Origin: Candidatus Uhrbacteria bacterium
Lineage (GTDB): Bacteria; Patescibacteriota; Patescibacteriia; 2-12-FULL-60-25
Assembly (NCBI GenBank): GCA_018499965.2
Contig: JAHBAS020000003.1
Coordinates: 1 to 43,299 of the forward strand
DNA: 43,299 bases
Direction: 5' to 3'
Shown here piece after piece: positions 6,678-15,864 of the stretch (its first letter is position 1; each line of letters starts with the position of its first letter). The position numbers and the translations under genes are program-made. The notes beneath the pieces were generated by a model. The model saw only the letters and a list, made by a program, of their open reading frames with translations. It did not search any database and was not told the DNA's origin.

Positions 6678-9235
6678 ACTCCATCCGTACGATTTTCATT
6701 GGATACGAGCGTGACTTTTTAGACCCGAATTCCGATGCGTCCAAGCGTTTCGATCGTATGGCGAGCGCGGAGTTTTCGGCGAGCGTGATCGTGCTTTCGG
6801 GTGGGCAAAAACAGACGGTACGATCGTCTGCGCACGGCCGCATCTATGCGTTCTCTGGCTCGGCGACCGTGCGTTTGTGGAAAGCATTTTTTGCGACGCT
6901 TTCTGAGATCAAGTGCGCGCGGCAAGCGGGGGAATCCGTAATCCTCTCCGCACAAGATCCGTTCGTGGCCGGTATGATCGCGTTCAAGCTTTCACGATGG
7001 GCGAACGTTCCGTATGAAATCCAGGAGCATGGCGATCACTTTGCCGGTTTTTGGGAGCGGGAGTCGTTCATGAAGCACATCCTCGCTCGCCTCGCTCCTT
7101 TTGTCTTTCGTCGTGCGGATCGTATTCGCGTGGTGAGCGACCGTGTGAAGGATCGGATCGTCCGTCGATTCGGCGTCGAGGAATCCAATGTGTACGTGAA
7201 GCAAGTCGATCAGGACGTGTCGTGGCATCTTGAGCAGACGTCGCATGCCTGGGCCGAGATCCCGATGATCGTTGTTCCGTGCCGTTTTGAATCCCAAAAG
7301 GGATTGGACGTGTTTTTAGATGCCGCGTGTCAGCTTAAAGCTCGTGGACTCGTATTTCACGCGCGTCTCATCGGATCCGGATCGTTGGAGGGTGAGCTTC
7401 GCTCCCAGATCGTTTCACGCAAGCTCGAAGATTGTGTCATGATCGTGCCATGGGCCTCGCAGGAGGAGCTTTGGTCGACATCGGATCTCTTTGTGCTTTC
7501 GTCGAACTACGAAGGATGGGGGAGAACGATCGTGGAAGCGATGGCTTCGCGTGTCGCGATTGTGACGACGGATGTGGGATGCGTCGGTTCATTCTTCCGT
7601 CCGCAAATCGACGGGCGCGTGGTTCCGGTTGGGAATTCGAAAGCGCTTGCGGATGCAATCGCTGAACAGTTGAGGGAGAAAGATCGTCGTGAATGGATGG
7701 TTGTGCAGGCCTATGAACGGGCAAAGCGATTCGCGTCTTTGCAGGTTGAACAGGCTCGTATGCAGCAGGATGTTTGGAAGTCTATGATAGGGAGTAGGGG
7801 GTTGGGAGGAGTAGGGGGTTGGGCGGCCTGGAAATGGACAGCGGTTCTTCTTCTGGGAGCGGTTGGCCTTCGTGCGCTTTCTGTTATTTTATTTTCGGCA
7901 TCGCTTGGCGTGAATCGGGAGTGGGGATTCTATACGCTTGTGCAGAGCTGGTTTTTGGGACACGGATATACGTTCGCGAATGAGCTCGGATGTGCGTCCG
8001 CGTATCGTTCGCCGGGTTTCCTGTTTTTTTTAACGGCGACGTATCTCTTGTTCGGTTTTGGAAATTTTTTGGCGCAGGCGATCATCCAGAATATCGTCGC
8101 CGTCATCCTCGTCTATCTTATCTATCGGCTCGCATGGCGCGTATCGAATGACCGGCGCGTTGGATGGATTGCGGGCGCAGTAACAGCCTTGCATCCATAT
8201 ACCTTTTACCACTACACGCAGTATTATCACACGGTTTTTTCCGCGACGTTTCTTGCTGGTCTTTTGCTCATGCTCTTACGTTTGGAGCGCACGAAAAAAC
8301 TTCACGATGCGGCGTGGACGGGCGTTCTCATTGCATCATTGGCGTATGTGCAAGGAACGATTTTGCCGCTTATGCCTTTTCTTTCGTTGTGGTTGCTCTG
8401 GCGTTGGCATTGGGCCTGGGGAAAGGCGATCGCTGCTGTCTCTGTGATGGCGATCGTGTCGATGGCGATCATTGCGCCGTGGACGATTCGAAATTGGCGC
8501 GTGTTCCATCGGTTTATCCCTCTGACCACAGATATGGGATTTGCCTTGTATAAGGCAAATAGCGAGAATATTTACGGTTTAACGAAGCTCGGATTCCCGC
8601 AAGAAGTCGTTGGGATTGAGGTCGTGAATCCGAAGAATCCATTAGAGGTGAAGTACGAGATGTATCCGGAAGCCGAGCTTGCGCTTCGCGAGCAGGGGAT
8701 ATTCCGATCCTCTTCCCGTTTTTGGACAGAATGGCATCCTCGCGAACCGGTCGCTCGCGGCGAACTTTCTTGCTCGCAACTTTCATCCCTCTCGGAACCG
8801 GACGTCAGTGCGCATTGGTCTGGAATTGCAAAAGAGTGGCTTCGTGATAACTACCTTTGGGAAGGTGTGAAATTGCAGGGATTGAAACTGGTCTCGTTTT
8901 GGTCGCCATGGCTTCAGCCCGCTCGAAAGTATGGAGCAAGTTGGTCATTTGGGAATGAAGGGCTTGTCGCAACGCTCGCTCGTAACGCACTCGTCATCTA
9001 CGGGTGGTTCCTTCTCGTCTTCGGCGCGATCGGAACGTGGGTATGCGTGCGTCAACGACGCTTCGGTTTTGTGCTCCCGTTCTTTATCGTCTTTGCGGGA
9101 TATTCGCTTCTCCACACCTTCTTTGCGGGATATACGAAGTATCGCATTCCGCTCGACGGTCTGGTCGCTATCCTCGCGGCGATCGCAGTTGTGGCGGTAT
9201 GGGATGCTCTCATGAAAAAACGTCCGAACGTATGA
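6674..9235 (+). CDS. GT4 glycosyltransferase fused to a GT39/PMT-like membrane glycosyltransferase
   Basis: The 853-residue single frame has two parts. Residues 1 to about 368 form a GT4 enzyme, with VPCRFESQKGLDVFLDAA starting the C-terminal domain and SSNYEGWGRTIVEAMAS carrying EX7E. Residues about 384-853 form a polytopic membrane protein with many hydrophobic segments. It has APWTIRNWRVF between membrane segments and a C-terminal FFAGYTKYRIPLDGLVAI, patterns seen in GT39/PMT_2-type GT-C enzymes that use polyprenyl-phosphate sugars at the outer face. The junction (IGSRGLGGVGGWAAW) is encoded by two copies of a 17-bp G-rich repeat. An in-frame ATG at 7784 (Met371) could also start the membrane part alone. 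The fusion may be genuine or created by the repeat. Both ends are ATGA-coupled to neighbours. Confidence 0.82.
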   Translation: MNSIRTIFIGYERDFLDPNSDASKRFDRMASAEFSASVIVLSGGQKQTVRSSAHGRIYAFSGSATVRLWKAFFATLSEIKCARQAGESVILSAQDPFVAGMIAFKLSRWANVPYEIQEHGDHFAGFWERESFMKHILARLAPFVFRRADRIRVVSDRVKDRIVRRFGVEESNVYVKQVDQDVSWHLEQTSHAWAEIPMIVVPCRFESQKGLDVFLDAACQLKARGLVFHARLIGSGSLEGELRSQIVSRKLEDCVMIVPWASQEELWSTSDLFVLSSNYEGWGRTIVEAMASRVAIVTTDVGCVGSFFRPQIDGRVVPVGNSKALADAIAEQLREKDRREWMVVQAYERAKRFASLQVEQARMQQDVWKSMIGSRGLGGVGGWAAWKWTAVLLLGAVGLRALSVILFSASLGVNREWGFYTLVQSWFLGHGYTFANELGCASAYRSPGFLFFLTATYLLFGFGNFLAQAIIQNIVAVILVYLIYRLAWRVSNDRRVGWIAGAVTALHPYTFYHYTQYYHTVFSATFLAGLLLMLLRLERTKKLHDAAWTGVLIASLAYVQGTILPLMPFLSLWLLWRWHWAWGKAIAAVSVMAIVSMAIIAPWTIRNWRVFHRFIPLTTDMGFALYKANSENIYGLTKLGFPQEVVGIEVVNPKNPLEVKYEMYPEAELALREQGIFRSSSRFWTEWHPREPVARGELSCSQLSSLSEPDVSAHWSGIAKEWLRDNYLWEGVKLQGLKLVSFWSPWLQPARKYGASWSFGNEGLVATLARNALVIYGWFLLVFGAIGTWVCVRQRRFGFVLPFFIVFAGYSLLHTFFAGYTKYRIPLDGLVAILAAIAVVAVWDALMKKRPNV
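7791..7823 (+). repeat. Tandem 17-bp G-rich repeat at the domain junction
   Basis: GGAGTAGGGGGTTGGG occurs at 7791-7806 and again at 7808-7823, with one base between, so the period is 17 bp. Six G-runs within 33 bases make a strong plus-strand (mRNA-sense) G-quadruplex pattern. Since 17 is not a multiple of three, gain or loss of one copy would shift the frame between the GT4 and membrane parts. Confidence 0.85.
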
Positions 9236-10368
9236 AAATAACGTATATCGAAAACGTCCGCATTCCTTCTGAACGTGCGCATGCGTACCAGATCACGACG
9301 ACGTGCGTATGGATGGCGAAACTTGGACATGAAGTGACGCTTGTGAATCCGGACCGGACGAAGCAGGATGTTTTTACGTTTTTCGATTGGCCGAAGGATG
9401 TTTTTACGCATGTCCGCATTCGGTGCTGGGACCCGCTTTCATGGGTTCCGATGGCATTGAAGGGGATCGGCTATGCGCTACAGCGCGCATCATTTATCCG
9501 TCATGTGCGACCGTTCGTTGCAAAACATCAAACGGATATATGGTATACGCGGGATCTGGCCATGGTTGATGCATTCGTCGATACCACGAGCGCGCGATGG
9601 TTTTTAGAGCTGCATGACGAGCCGACGACGAATGTGGAACGTTGGAACCGCGTGAAAGATCGTATCGCGGGATTCATCGTTATTTCCCAAGGACTACGCC
9701 TTCGTTTGCGTGAACTTGGTATCGCGGAACATCTCATTCATGTCGCATCGGATGGTTTTGAGCCGCGGGAGTTCGAGCGTCTCTATCCGCGTGACAGTCT
9801 CCGAGCGAAATATGCGATTCCGCAAGACGCATTCGTCGTATTTTACCAAGGGACGTTTTATCGTTGGAAGGGATTGGATCGCATTATTCAAGCATGGTCA
9901 CGAACGAATCCGAACACGCATCTCGTATTGATCGGGGGTCCGGACGTGGAGCGGCACCGCATTGAGGAGTTGATTCCGAGTGAGGCGAAGGATCGCATTC
10001 ATGTGATTCCATACGTTCCGCGAAAAGAAAATATCGCCACCCATCCCATTGGGGACATCGGACTGCTCGCGAGTTCTCCGGATCAGAAGGTCGCGCATAG
10101 CTACACGTCGCCGATCAAGCTTTTTGAGTATCTCGCGGCAGGATTGCCGATCCTTGCGAGCGACGTTCCGTCTTCGCATGATGTTTTAACGAATGAGGTC
10201 GCCCGGTTTTTCGGCAAGGGAGACGAGGCCTTCCTTGAAGCGCTTGCCGCTGTACAAGCCGACCCGGAATGGGTTAAGCTAGCCTCACAGCGCTCCCGGA
10301 CCTTTGTTGAGCCTTATTCTTGGGCAGAACGTACAAAAAAAATTCTTCACTGGATCCAATCCCTATGA
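9232..10368 (+). CDS. GT4 family glycosyltransferase
   Basis: The 378-residue protein starts MKITYIENVRIPSERAHAYQ. The frame is open further upstream to 9004, but the ATG at 9232 gives the ATGA overlap with the preceding stop that is standard in this operon and begins directly at the first beta strand. GT-B features: IVISQGLRLRLRELGI (about 147-162) before the linker, FYQGTFYRWKGLDRIIQAW opening the C-terminal domain, VLIGG, and SPIKLFEYLAAGLPILASD (about 293-311), the GT4 donor-binding motif in the variant carrying K-x-F-E-Y. No membrane segments. It is coupled to the GT2 gene that follows by another ATGA. Donor and acceptor unknown. Confidence 0.88.
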   Translation: MKITYIENVRIPSERAHAYQITTTCVWMAKLGHEVTLVNPDRTKQDVFTFFDWPKDVFTHVRIRCWDPLSWVPMALKGIGYALQRASFIRHVRPFVAKHQTDIWYTRDLAMVDAFVDTTSARWFLELHDEPTTNVERWNRVKDRIAGFIVISQGLRLRLRELGIAEHLIHVASDGFEPREFERLYPRDSLRAKYAIPQDAFVVFYQGTFYRWKGLDRIIQAWSRTNPNTHLVLIGGPDVERHRIEELIPSEAKDRIHVIPYVPRKENIATHPIGDIGLLASSPDQKVAHSYTSPIKLFEYLAAGLPILASDVPSSHDVLTNEVARFFGKGDEAFLEALAAVQADPEWVKLASQRSRTFVEPYSWAERTKKILHWIQSL

Positions 10369-11066
10369 TTTCCTTTATTTTCCCCGCGTATAACGAAGCG
10401 GAAAATCTCCGTCGCTTCCCAACAGAGGTTTTTCCGGTCTTCGATCAGATCGGTCAACCGTATGAGGTCGTTGTTGTTGATGATGGAAGCTTTGATCAAA
10501 CAGCGGCCGTTGCTCGCGAACTTGGGCCGAAGGTGAATCTCGTGCAGCACGAGAAGAACAAGGGACTTGGAGCGGCTATTCGAACGGGCATTGCCGCTGC
10601 AAAAGGCGATCTCGTGGTTACGATGGATACGGATCTCACGTTTGCGCCGGCTGATGTTCCAAAGCTTCTTGAACGGTACGCGAAAGGGGATGTGGAGGTC
10701 GTGAGCGGTTCTCCGAAATTGGCAGGATATGGAAAAGAAATCCCAACGTATCGTGTGATCGTTGGAAAACTTGCAACGTTGATTTATTCGTTGATTTTTG
10801 GAAGCAAGATCACGGCGGTGACGCCGATTTTCCGCTTGTATCGTCGGCAGGATTTGGTCGATCTTCCATTGGTCGCCACGGGATTTGATATCAATGCGGA
10901 AATTCTGTTCTATCTCGTTCGCCGCGGAAAGCGTGTTGCCGAAGTTCCGACCATGCTTACGCAGCGCATCCATGGTGAAAGCAAATTGGATTATCGAAAA
11001 GAGATGAAGCGGCACCTCCGTCTTGTGTGGCGGATGATCAAGATGCGATTGGAAGGCAAGTCGTAG
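10365..11066 (+). CDS. GT2 family glycosyltransferase, DPM1-like
   Basis: The 233-residue GT-A protein starts MISFIFPAYNEAENLRRFP, has the nucleotide-binding VVVVDDGSFDQT (about 33-44), NKGLGAAIRTGIAAAKGD and the metal-binding MDTDLTFAP (about 86-94) in place of a plain DXD. No clear C-terminal membrane anchor is present. This is the dolichol-phosphate-mannose-synthase-like clade, which moves a hexose from an NDP-sugar to polyprenyl phosphate. Start 10365 gives the ATGA overlap with the previous gene; an upstream extension to 10320 lies inside that gene. A polyprenyl-phosphate sugar would serve the GT-C-like membrane domain encoded two genes earlier (inference). Confidence 0.87.
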   Translation: MISFIFPAYNEAENLRRFPTEVFPVFDQIGQPYEVVVVDDGSFDQTAAVARELGPKVNLVQHEKNKGLGAAIRTGIAAAKGDLVVTMDTDLTFAPADVPKLLERYAKGDVEVVSGSPKLAGYGKEIPTYRVIVGKLATLIYSLIFGSKITAVTPIFRLYRRQDLVDLPLVATGFDINAEILFYLVRRGKRVAEVPTMLTQRIHGESKLDYRKEMKRHLRLVWRMIKMRLEGKS

Positions 11067-11085
11067 CCATCGTTCCTGCATCCTC

Positions 11086-12093
11086 ATGCGTTTATTCGTC
11101 ATCACCCAGTCGGTTGATTCCACGCATGTCGTGTTGGGATTTTTCGTGGAGTGGTTACGGGCGTTTCGTGCGCATCCTTTCGTTTCCAAAATAACGGTCG
11201 CGAGTTTTGATTCGTCGCATGAACGCATTGATGGATTGGACATCCATCGAATCGCGGTCCAGGGAAAGTTAGATCGGATCCGTTCCATGTGGAAGCTATT
11301 GCGATCTTCGGATTGGGATGTGCTTTTCGTGCACATGACGCCTATTTGGTGCATCGCCTGTTGGCCGATCGTGCTTTTGAAGAGGAAAAAAATGGTCCTA
11401 TGGTATACGCACGGCTCCTCGAGCGTGGCGTTGCGTATGGCCTGCTTGTTGGCGAATGAGGTGTATACGGCCACGGCTGAGGCTTTTCCGATACGTTCAT
11501 CAAAATGTTTTACCATCGGCCACGGCATTCCGGAGTATTTTGGCCTTATCGAGAGAAAGCCTGGAGACGGACATCGGTATCTTAGCGTGGGGCGTTTGTC
11601 TCGCCGCAAACGTATTGTTGAAATGCTCGCGTTTTTTGATCGGATTCGACACGTCGATCCTCTTGCCTCATTAACGTTGGCGGGTTCGAGCATGGGTGAT
11701 GCGGCATATGAGACCGAGATCCATGAGACGATCGAGCGTCTTGGGCTTGAATCATGCGTCCATCTGATCGGAGCGATCGTTTCCGATCGGACGCCGGAGT
11801 TGTATGCGGCCCATGATGTTTTTTTGCACCTCAGCGCCACTGGCAGTTTAGATAAAGTGGTGATTGAAGCATTGATGGGTGGATGCGTTGTTTTCAGTAC
11901 GAATCCCGCAACGGCTGAAGGGCTTGGTCTTGAATGGTTTTGGGATGGTTCGTTGGATGATGAAGCGGCTGCAAAAATCGTGGCGATGGCAAAGCGCGAT
12001 CTCCCAGTCGGGCTTCGGGCGCGCATCGCAAAGCAGTACGGCCTTACGGCATTCATCGATCGATGTTGTACAATGATGGCGAATCTTCGGTGA
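11086..12093 (+). CDS. GT4-like glycosyltransferase, short form
   Basis: This 335-residue protein begins MRLFVITQSVDSTHVVLGFF. The central segment CFTIGHGIPEYFG matches the interdomain linker, YLSVGRLSRRKRIVEMLAFF opens the C-terminal Rossmann domain (about residues 166-185), and 'FLHLSATGSLDKVVIEALMGG' near 246-266 occupies the GT4 donor-motif position. The first glutamate of the usual EX7E is replaced by a Thr-Gly-Ser-Leu-Asp stretch, leaving only the second glutamate (VIEALMGG). It is about 40 residues shorter than its GT4 neighbours. It follows the GT2 gene by 19 bases and precedes the second asnB-like gene by 7. It is probably a glycosyltransferase; the altered motif makes activity less certain. 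Confidence 0.78.
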   Translation: MRLFVITQSVDSTHVVLGFFVEWLRAFRAHPFVSKITVASFDSSHERIDGLDIHRIAVQGKLDRIRSMWKLLRSSDWDVLFVHMTPIWCIACWPIVLLKRKKMVLWYTHGSSSVALRMACLLANEVYTATAEAFPIRSSKCFTIGHGIPEYFGLIERKPGDGHRYLSVGRLSRRKRIVEMLAFFDRIRHVDPLASLTLAGSSMGDAAYETEIHETIERLGLESCVHLIGAIVSDRTPELYAAHDVFLHLSATGSLDKVVIEALMGGCVVFSTNPATAEGLGLEWFWDGSLDDEAAAKIVAMAKRDLPVGLRARIAKQYGLTAFIDRCCTMMANLR

Positions 12094-12100
12094 TATTTTT

Positions 12101-13948
12101 ATGTGTGGCATCAACGGTTTTTCCTTCCATGATCCAGACGCTTTGCGTCGGATGCATGCCTGCACGCGCCATCGAGGGCCGGATCAAGAGGGTTTTTTCG
12201 AAACGCCTGATATTTCATTGGCGCATAACCGATTGTCGATTATCGATCTCTCCGAAGGCGGCCGCCAACCGATGTATACGCCGGACGGTCGTCATACGAT
12301 CGTCTTTAATGGAGAGATTTATAATTACCGCGAACTTCGCACGCAGCTCGAATCGCTCGGTGAGACGTTCGTATCAGAGAGTGATACGGAAGTCTTGTTG
12401 CGGGCCTGGGCCGTGTGGGGATCCGCGGCTTTACCGAAACTGAACGGGATATACGCGTTTGCGATTTGGGACAATCAGGAAAAGACGTTGTTTCTTGCGC
12501 GTGATCCGATGGGCGTGAAGCCTTTGTATTATTTTTTTGACGGAGAGAAGCGTTTGATCTTCTCTTCAGAGATCAAAGCGATCCTTTCGCATGGCATAAA
12601 ACGTGAAGTCGATCCTGTAGCGTTCAGCTTGTACGCGCGTATGCTCTACGTTCCTGGGGAGCGGACGATGTTTAAGGGGATCAAGAAGTTACCTCAGGGG
12701 TCATTTGCGCAATTTTCGTCTGGATCATTAGAGATGAAATCGTGGTATCAAATTTCGCGAAAGCATCCGGTTGCTTCTTATCAGGAAGCGGTCGCTGGCG
12801 TGCGGAGTCGCGCGGTTGAAGCCGTACGTCGCCAGCTCGTATCCGATCGTCCGCTCGGGGTGTTTTTATCCGGCGGCATTGATTCAACGGCCATCCTGGG
12901 CATGATGCGGAATCTCCAGCCATCTGGGGCGATCAAAACGTTTACCATCGGATATCAATCGAATGTCGATGCTGAGAAGTTCAACGCGGACGCGCGGTTG
13001 GCTGAAAAAACGGCGAAGCACTTTGGAACGGAGCATCATACGTTCACATTGTCGGCACAGGATACGATCGACAACATGGAAAAGGTGGTGTGGCACATGG
13101 ATGAGCCGATCGCGAACCACATCCAGCCGTCGACCTACCTTATTGCGAAATACGCGAAGCCGGAAATCACTGTTGCTTTGGGTGGCGATGGAGGGGATGA
13201 ACTTTTCGCAGGCTATCCCCGATACTGGTATGCACGCATGACAGAACAATTGCATGCGTTTGTACCCGGGATTTTTGCGAAGCTTTTTTTGGACAAGCGT
13301 CTTGCGGAAAAGATGGTGGCGAAAACGCATGCTGAACGATACCGTGCATTTCAGGGGTTGGATGAGGATCGTGTAGCGTTGCTACTATCAAAGCAGAATC
13401 CTGCCATCGCAAGATCGGAGCCATTGAAGAGTATTTTTGACTCGGTATTCGGGTTGATGTCGCAAGGTGGAGATATCGTTACGGACTGCCTTGAGGCTGA
13501 TCTTCGTATGTGGCTTCCGGACGAATCGCTCGTGCGGACGGACAAGCTCTCAATGGCGCATGCGCTTGAAGCGCGCGTGCCGTTGCTTGATCTCGATCTC
13601 GTAGAGTATGCATTCCGCATCCCTTCGAAGTTCAAGCTCAGTACGCGAGAACAGGGGAAGCGCGTATTTATCGATGCGATGCGACCGTATCTCCCTGAGC
13701 ACGTCTTGACTGAAAAGAAACGTGGATGGATGAGTCCTTCCGCAAAGTGGATTCGTGAAGAGCCGATGTTGAGTTGGGTCAGGGAAGTTCTTTCGTCATC
13801 TTACGCACCGGGATCCGAAGCATTTTTGGATTTTGACGGACTGCAAAAAATTCTCGATCAGCATCTTCGCAAAGAAACGTATGGGCTCCATGAGCTTTGG
13901 CTCGCGATCACGTTCCAGATCTGGTATCGCCGGTTTATATCATCTTGA
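12101..13948 (+). CDS. asnB: Asparagine synthase-like glutamine amidotransferase (second copy)
   Basis: The 615-residue AsnB-type protein begins Met-Cys-Gly-Ile-Asn-Gly, so Cys2 is the glutaminase nucleophile. It has RHRGPDQEGFF, NGEIYNYRELR, the PP-loop SGGIDS at residues 257-262 and the conserved TDKLSMAHALEARVPLLD near the C terminus. Family reaction: glutamine-derived ammonia is passed to an ATP-activated carboxylate. It is clearly diverged from the copy at 828-2693, so the two are likely not redundant, and each sits in a different glycosyltransferase operon, suggesting amidation of two sugar acids (inference). The start is set by Cys2. The next gene begins 9 bases after the stop. Confidence 0.92.
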   Translation: MCGINGFSFHDPDALRRMHACTRHRGPDQEGFFETPDISLAHNRLSIIDLSEGGRQPMYTPDGRHTIVFNGEIYNYRELRTQLESLGETFVSESDTEVLLRAWAVWGSAALPKLNGIYAFAIWDNQEKTLFLARDPMGVKPLYYFFDGEKRLIFSSEIKAILSHGIKREVDPVAFSLYARMLYVPGERTMFKGIKKLPQGSFAQFSSGSLEMKSWYQISRKHPVASYQEAVAGVRSRAVEAVRRQLVSDRPLGVFLSGGIDSTAILGMMRNLQPSGAIKTFTIGYQSNVDAEKFNADARLAEKTAKHFGTEHHTFTLSAQDTIDNMEKVVWHMDEPIANHIQPSTYLIAKYAKPEITVALGGDGGDELFAGYPRYWYARMTEQLHAFVPGIFAKLFLDKRLAEKMVAKTHAERYRAFQGLDEDRVALLLSKQNPAIARSEPLKSIFDSVFGLMSQGGDIVTDCLEADLRMWLPDESLVRTDKLSMAHALEARVPLLDLDLVEYAFRIPSKFKLSTREQGKRVFIDAMRPYLPEHVLTEKKRGWMSPSAKWIREEPMLSWVREVLSSSYAPGSEAFLDFDGLQKILDQHLRKETYGLHELWLAITFQIWYRRFISS

Positions 13949-13956
13949 TACGGTCC

Positions 13957-15858
13957 ATGATGGTTGATATTTTTTCTCAGATTAAAAAAGACGCTCTCGG
14001 TTTCGGCGGACGTTTTTCTGCGTGGTGGTGGCTCGGGATCCCGCTTTTCGTTGCATTGATTTCGTACGGCCCATTGTTGTTTTTACGATGTGGGCTACTT
14101 CCGGTTGCCGGCGAAGCGTGTTGGCGGATGTTTTCGGTTGGACAGCTCGTTTTTGACGTTCATGCGTACCTGGAGTTCATTGGAGGTATTCTTTCGCATT
14201 CGAATGGCATCCATATCCGGTGGATCGGCGGGCTTATTCGGGGTTTGCGCGTTCTTTTTCCTGGCATTTCTGTTGTGGAAACGTGGCTCGTTCTTCGCGT
14301 GGTCTCCGGGGTATTAAGTTGGTGGATGTTATCGTGGACGCTTTCTTTTTTGACGAATCGGCCTCTTGTACAGCGTCGTTTTGCGGCAACGGTTTTGTGG
14401 ATCGCTGTTTTTCTTCCCTTGGGTTTTCGGCCTGGGGTATTTTCTTGGTTTTTGCCTTTCGGACTCGCGATGCTCGTGGGTTGTATTCAGGCGGAATCGA
14501 CGCTTCGAGCGTCACGCGTCGCTCGCGCTGTCATTTGGTCTTTGTTTGCGGTTCTTTGTTCGTCTATCTATTCCTGGTTCTTGGTTTTTGCATTGATCTG
14601 GATAGGGGTGACATGGGGAGCGTGGTTCGGTGTCCGACGGGGAGTGAGTGCGTTGTGGGCTCTCGCTACCTTTCTAGCCATTCTTGGGAGTATCGCGTTG
14701 GTTTTCTTTGCGCCTGAGCGCGTTTCCGTGACGCTTCAGACTTATATGCGCAACAGCGTGGAGTTTACGCGTATGGCCCAATTGTCCGTTATGCTCATGG
14801 CGGCGGTATGCTGGGGAATTTTATATGCCTTCATTCTTCCGTTCATTCAGCAAGATGAAGATCGGGACGCTGGTCAATATCTCATATACGCCTGGATCGT
14901 GACGATTGCGGGTTGGTGCTCGAATGTCGCTACGAGTATTTACATTCAGAATGACCATTTTCGGATTTTTACCCTTCTTTTATCCTGGGCCAGTGCCTTC
15001 GTCCTATTTACGCGAGAGGCGGTCGTCATTCGCCTACGCTGGCAACGCGTGATCGTGTACGGTATCGGATTCGTTTCGCTGGGAATGGTTCTACGTATTC
15101 TCGCTGGTCCGTATATTCTTGATCGAGATCAATTGAACGTTATCCATCTATTCGTGTGGGTTTCGTTGTTACTGTCTTCGTATCGTGTGCTCGGACTTCC
15201 TGCGTTGTTCGTTCGTCCATTTATTCGGCGGGTGGCGATCGTCGCAATTACATGCGGAATCGGTTTCGTGCCATATGTGGTGATGTTTCAGCAGGAGGCG
15301 GGGCGTCTTTCTATTCTGCGCACGTATGACCCGATGATCGCATGGATTCAGCGCGAAATCCCTGCGAGGGAAACGGTATGCGCGAATCCGGCGATCTCGG
15401 AAGATGTGGGGGCTTTTTCAGGGCACTCGATCTTTTTTACCTTGCAGAATACCTATTCTTCCGGATCCGATCGCGATATCTACGAGCGCCTTTCCGCTCT
15501 CGCATCGTTGACGGACGCCTCCGTTTCTTCCACGAGGAATGCATGGACGGAATGGCTCACGTCCCGAGGAACGACGTGTCAACAATTTAGCTTGTATCGA
15601 AAGACGATTTTTTCTCGTATGGATGCTAAAACCTTCGACCGCATAAGCGGGTGTCCTCGGGATCGCATGGATGCCGAGACGAATTTCGTTCGAGGATTGT
15701 CGCGTGCGTACGGCATTCGGGATGATCGTGCGATGGAGCTATGTCCGTGGGTTGTCATAGAGCGATCATCTGCCGAAGCATGGAGCCTTCCAGGGCCGTA
15801 TCAACGTCGGTACCAGGATGGTCGATTCGAGATCTATGAGGCGGTTTTGCCTTTTTAA
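13957..15858 (+). CDS. Large polytopic membrane protein with C-terminal extracytoplasmic domain, family not recognised
   Basis: The 633-residue protein starts MMVDIFSQIKKDAL (two consecutive ATGs, 13957 and 13960) and has about ten or more hydrophobic segments up to roughly residue 450, then a soluble tail with several cysteines. Notable motifs are PLGFRPGVFSWFLPFGLAM in the membrane part, YDPMIAWIQREIP at the start of the tail, and RISGCPRDRMDAE followed by an LCPWVVIERSS block. The same motifs in the same order recur in the C-terminal two thirds of the next protein (15903-18674), so the two are paralogues. The shape (multi-TM then a soluble domain) resembles GT-C glycosyltransferases, but I do not recognise a named family. 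The frame is open upstream to 13897 inside asnB; 13957 avoids that overlap. Confidence 0.8.
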   Translation: MMVDIFSQIKKDALGFGGRFSAWWWLGIPLFVALISYGPLLFLRCGLLPVAGEACWRMFSVGQLVFDVHAYLEFIGGILSHSNGIHIRWIGGLIRGLRVLFPGISVVETWLVLRVVSGVLSWWMLSWTLSFLTNRPLVQRRFAATVLWIAVFLPLGFRPGVFSWFLPFGLAMLVGCIQAESTLRASRVARAVIWSLFAVLCSSIYSWFLVFALIWIGVTWGAWFGVRRGVSALWALATFLAILGSIALVFFAPERVSVTLQTYMRNSVEFTRMAQLSVMLMAAVCWGILYAFILPFIQQDEDRDAGQYLIYAWIVTIAGWCSNVATSIYIQNDHFRIFTLLLSWASAFVLFTREAVVIRLRWQRVIVYGIGFVSLGMVLRILAGPYILDRDQLNVIHLFVWVSLLLSSYRVLGLPALFVRPFIRRVAIVAITCGIGFVPYVVMFQQEAGRLSILRTYDPMIAWIQREIPARETVCANPAISEDVGAFSGHSIFFTLQNTYSSGSDRDIYERLSALASLTDASVSSTRNAWTEWLTSRGTTCQQFSLYRKTIFSRMDAKTFDRISGCPRDRMDAETNFVRGLSRAYGIRDDRAMELCPWVVIERSSAEAWSLPGPYQRRYQDGRFEIYEAVLPF

Positions 15859-15864
15859 GCTATA

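Noticed and set aside
10347-12056. 569-codon open frame on the minus strand
   Set aside because: It lies antisense to a clear GT2 and a GT4-like gene; its translation is low-complexity Arg/Ser/Thr-rich with no domain. It is a by-product of codon bias.
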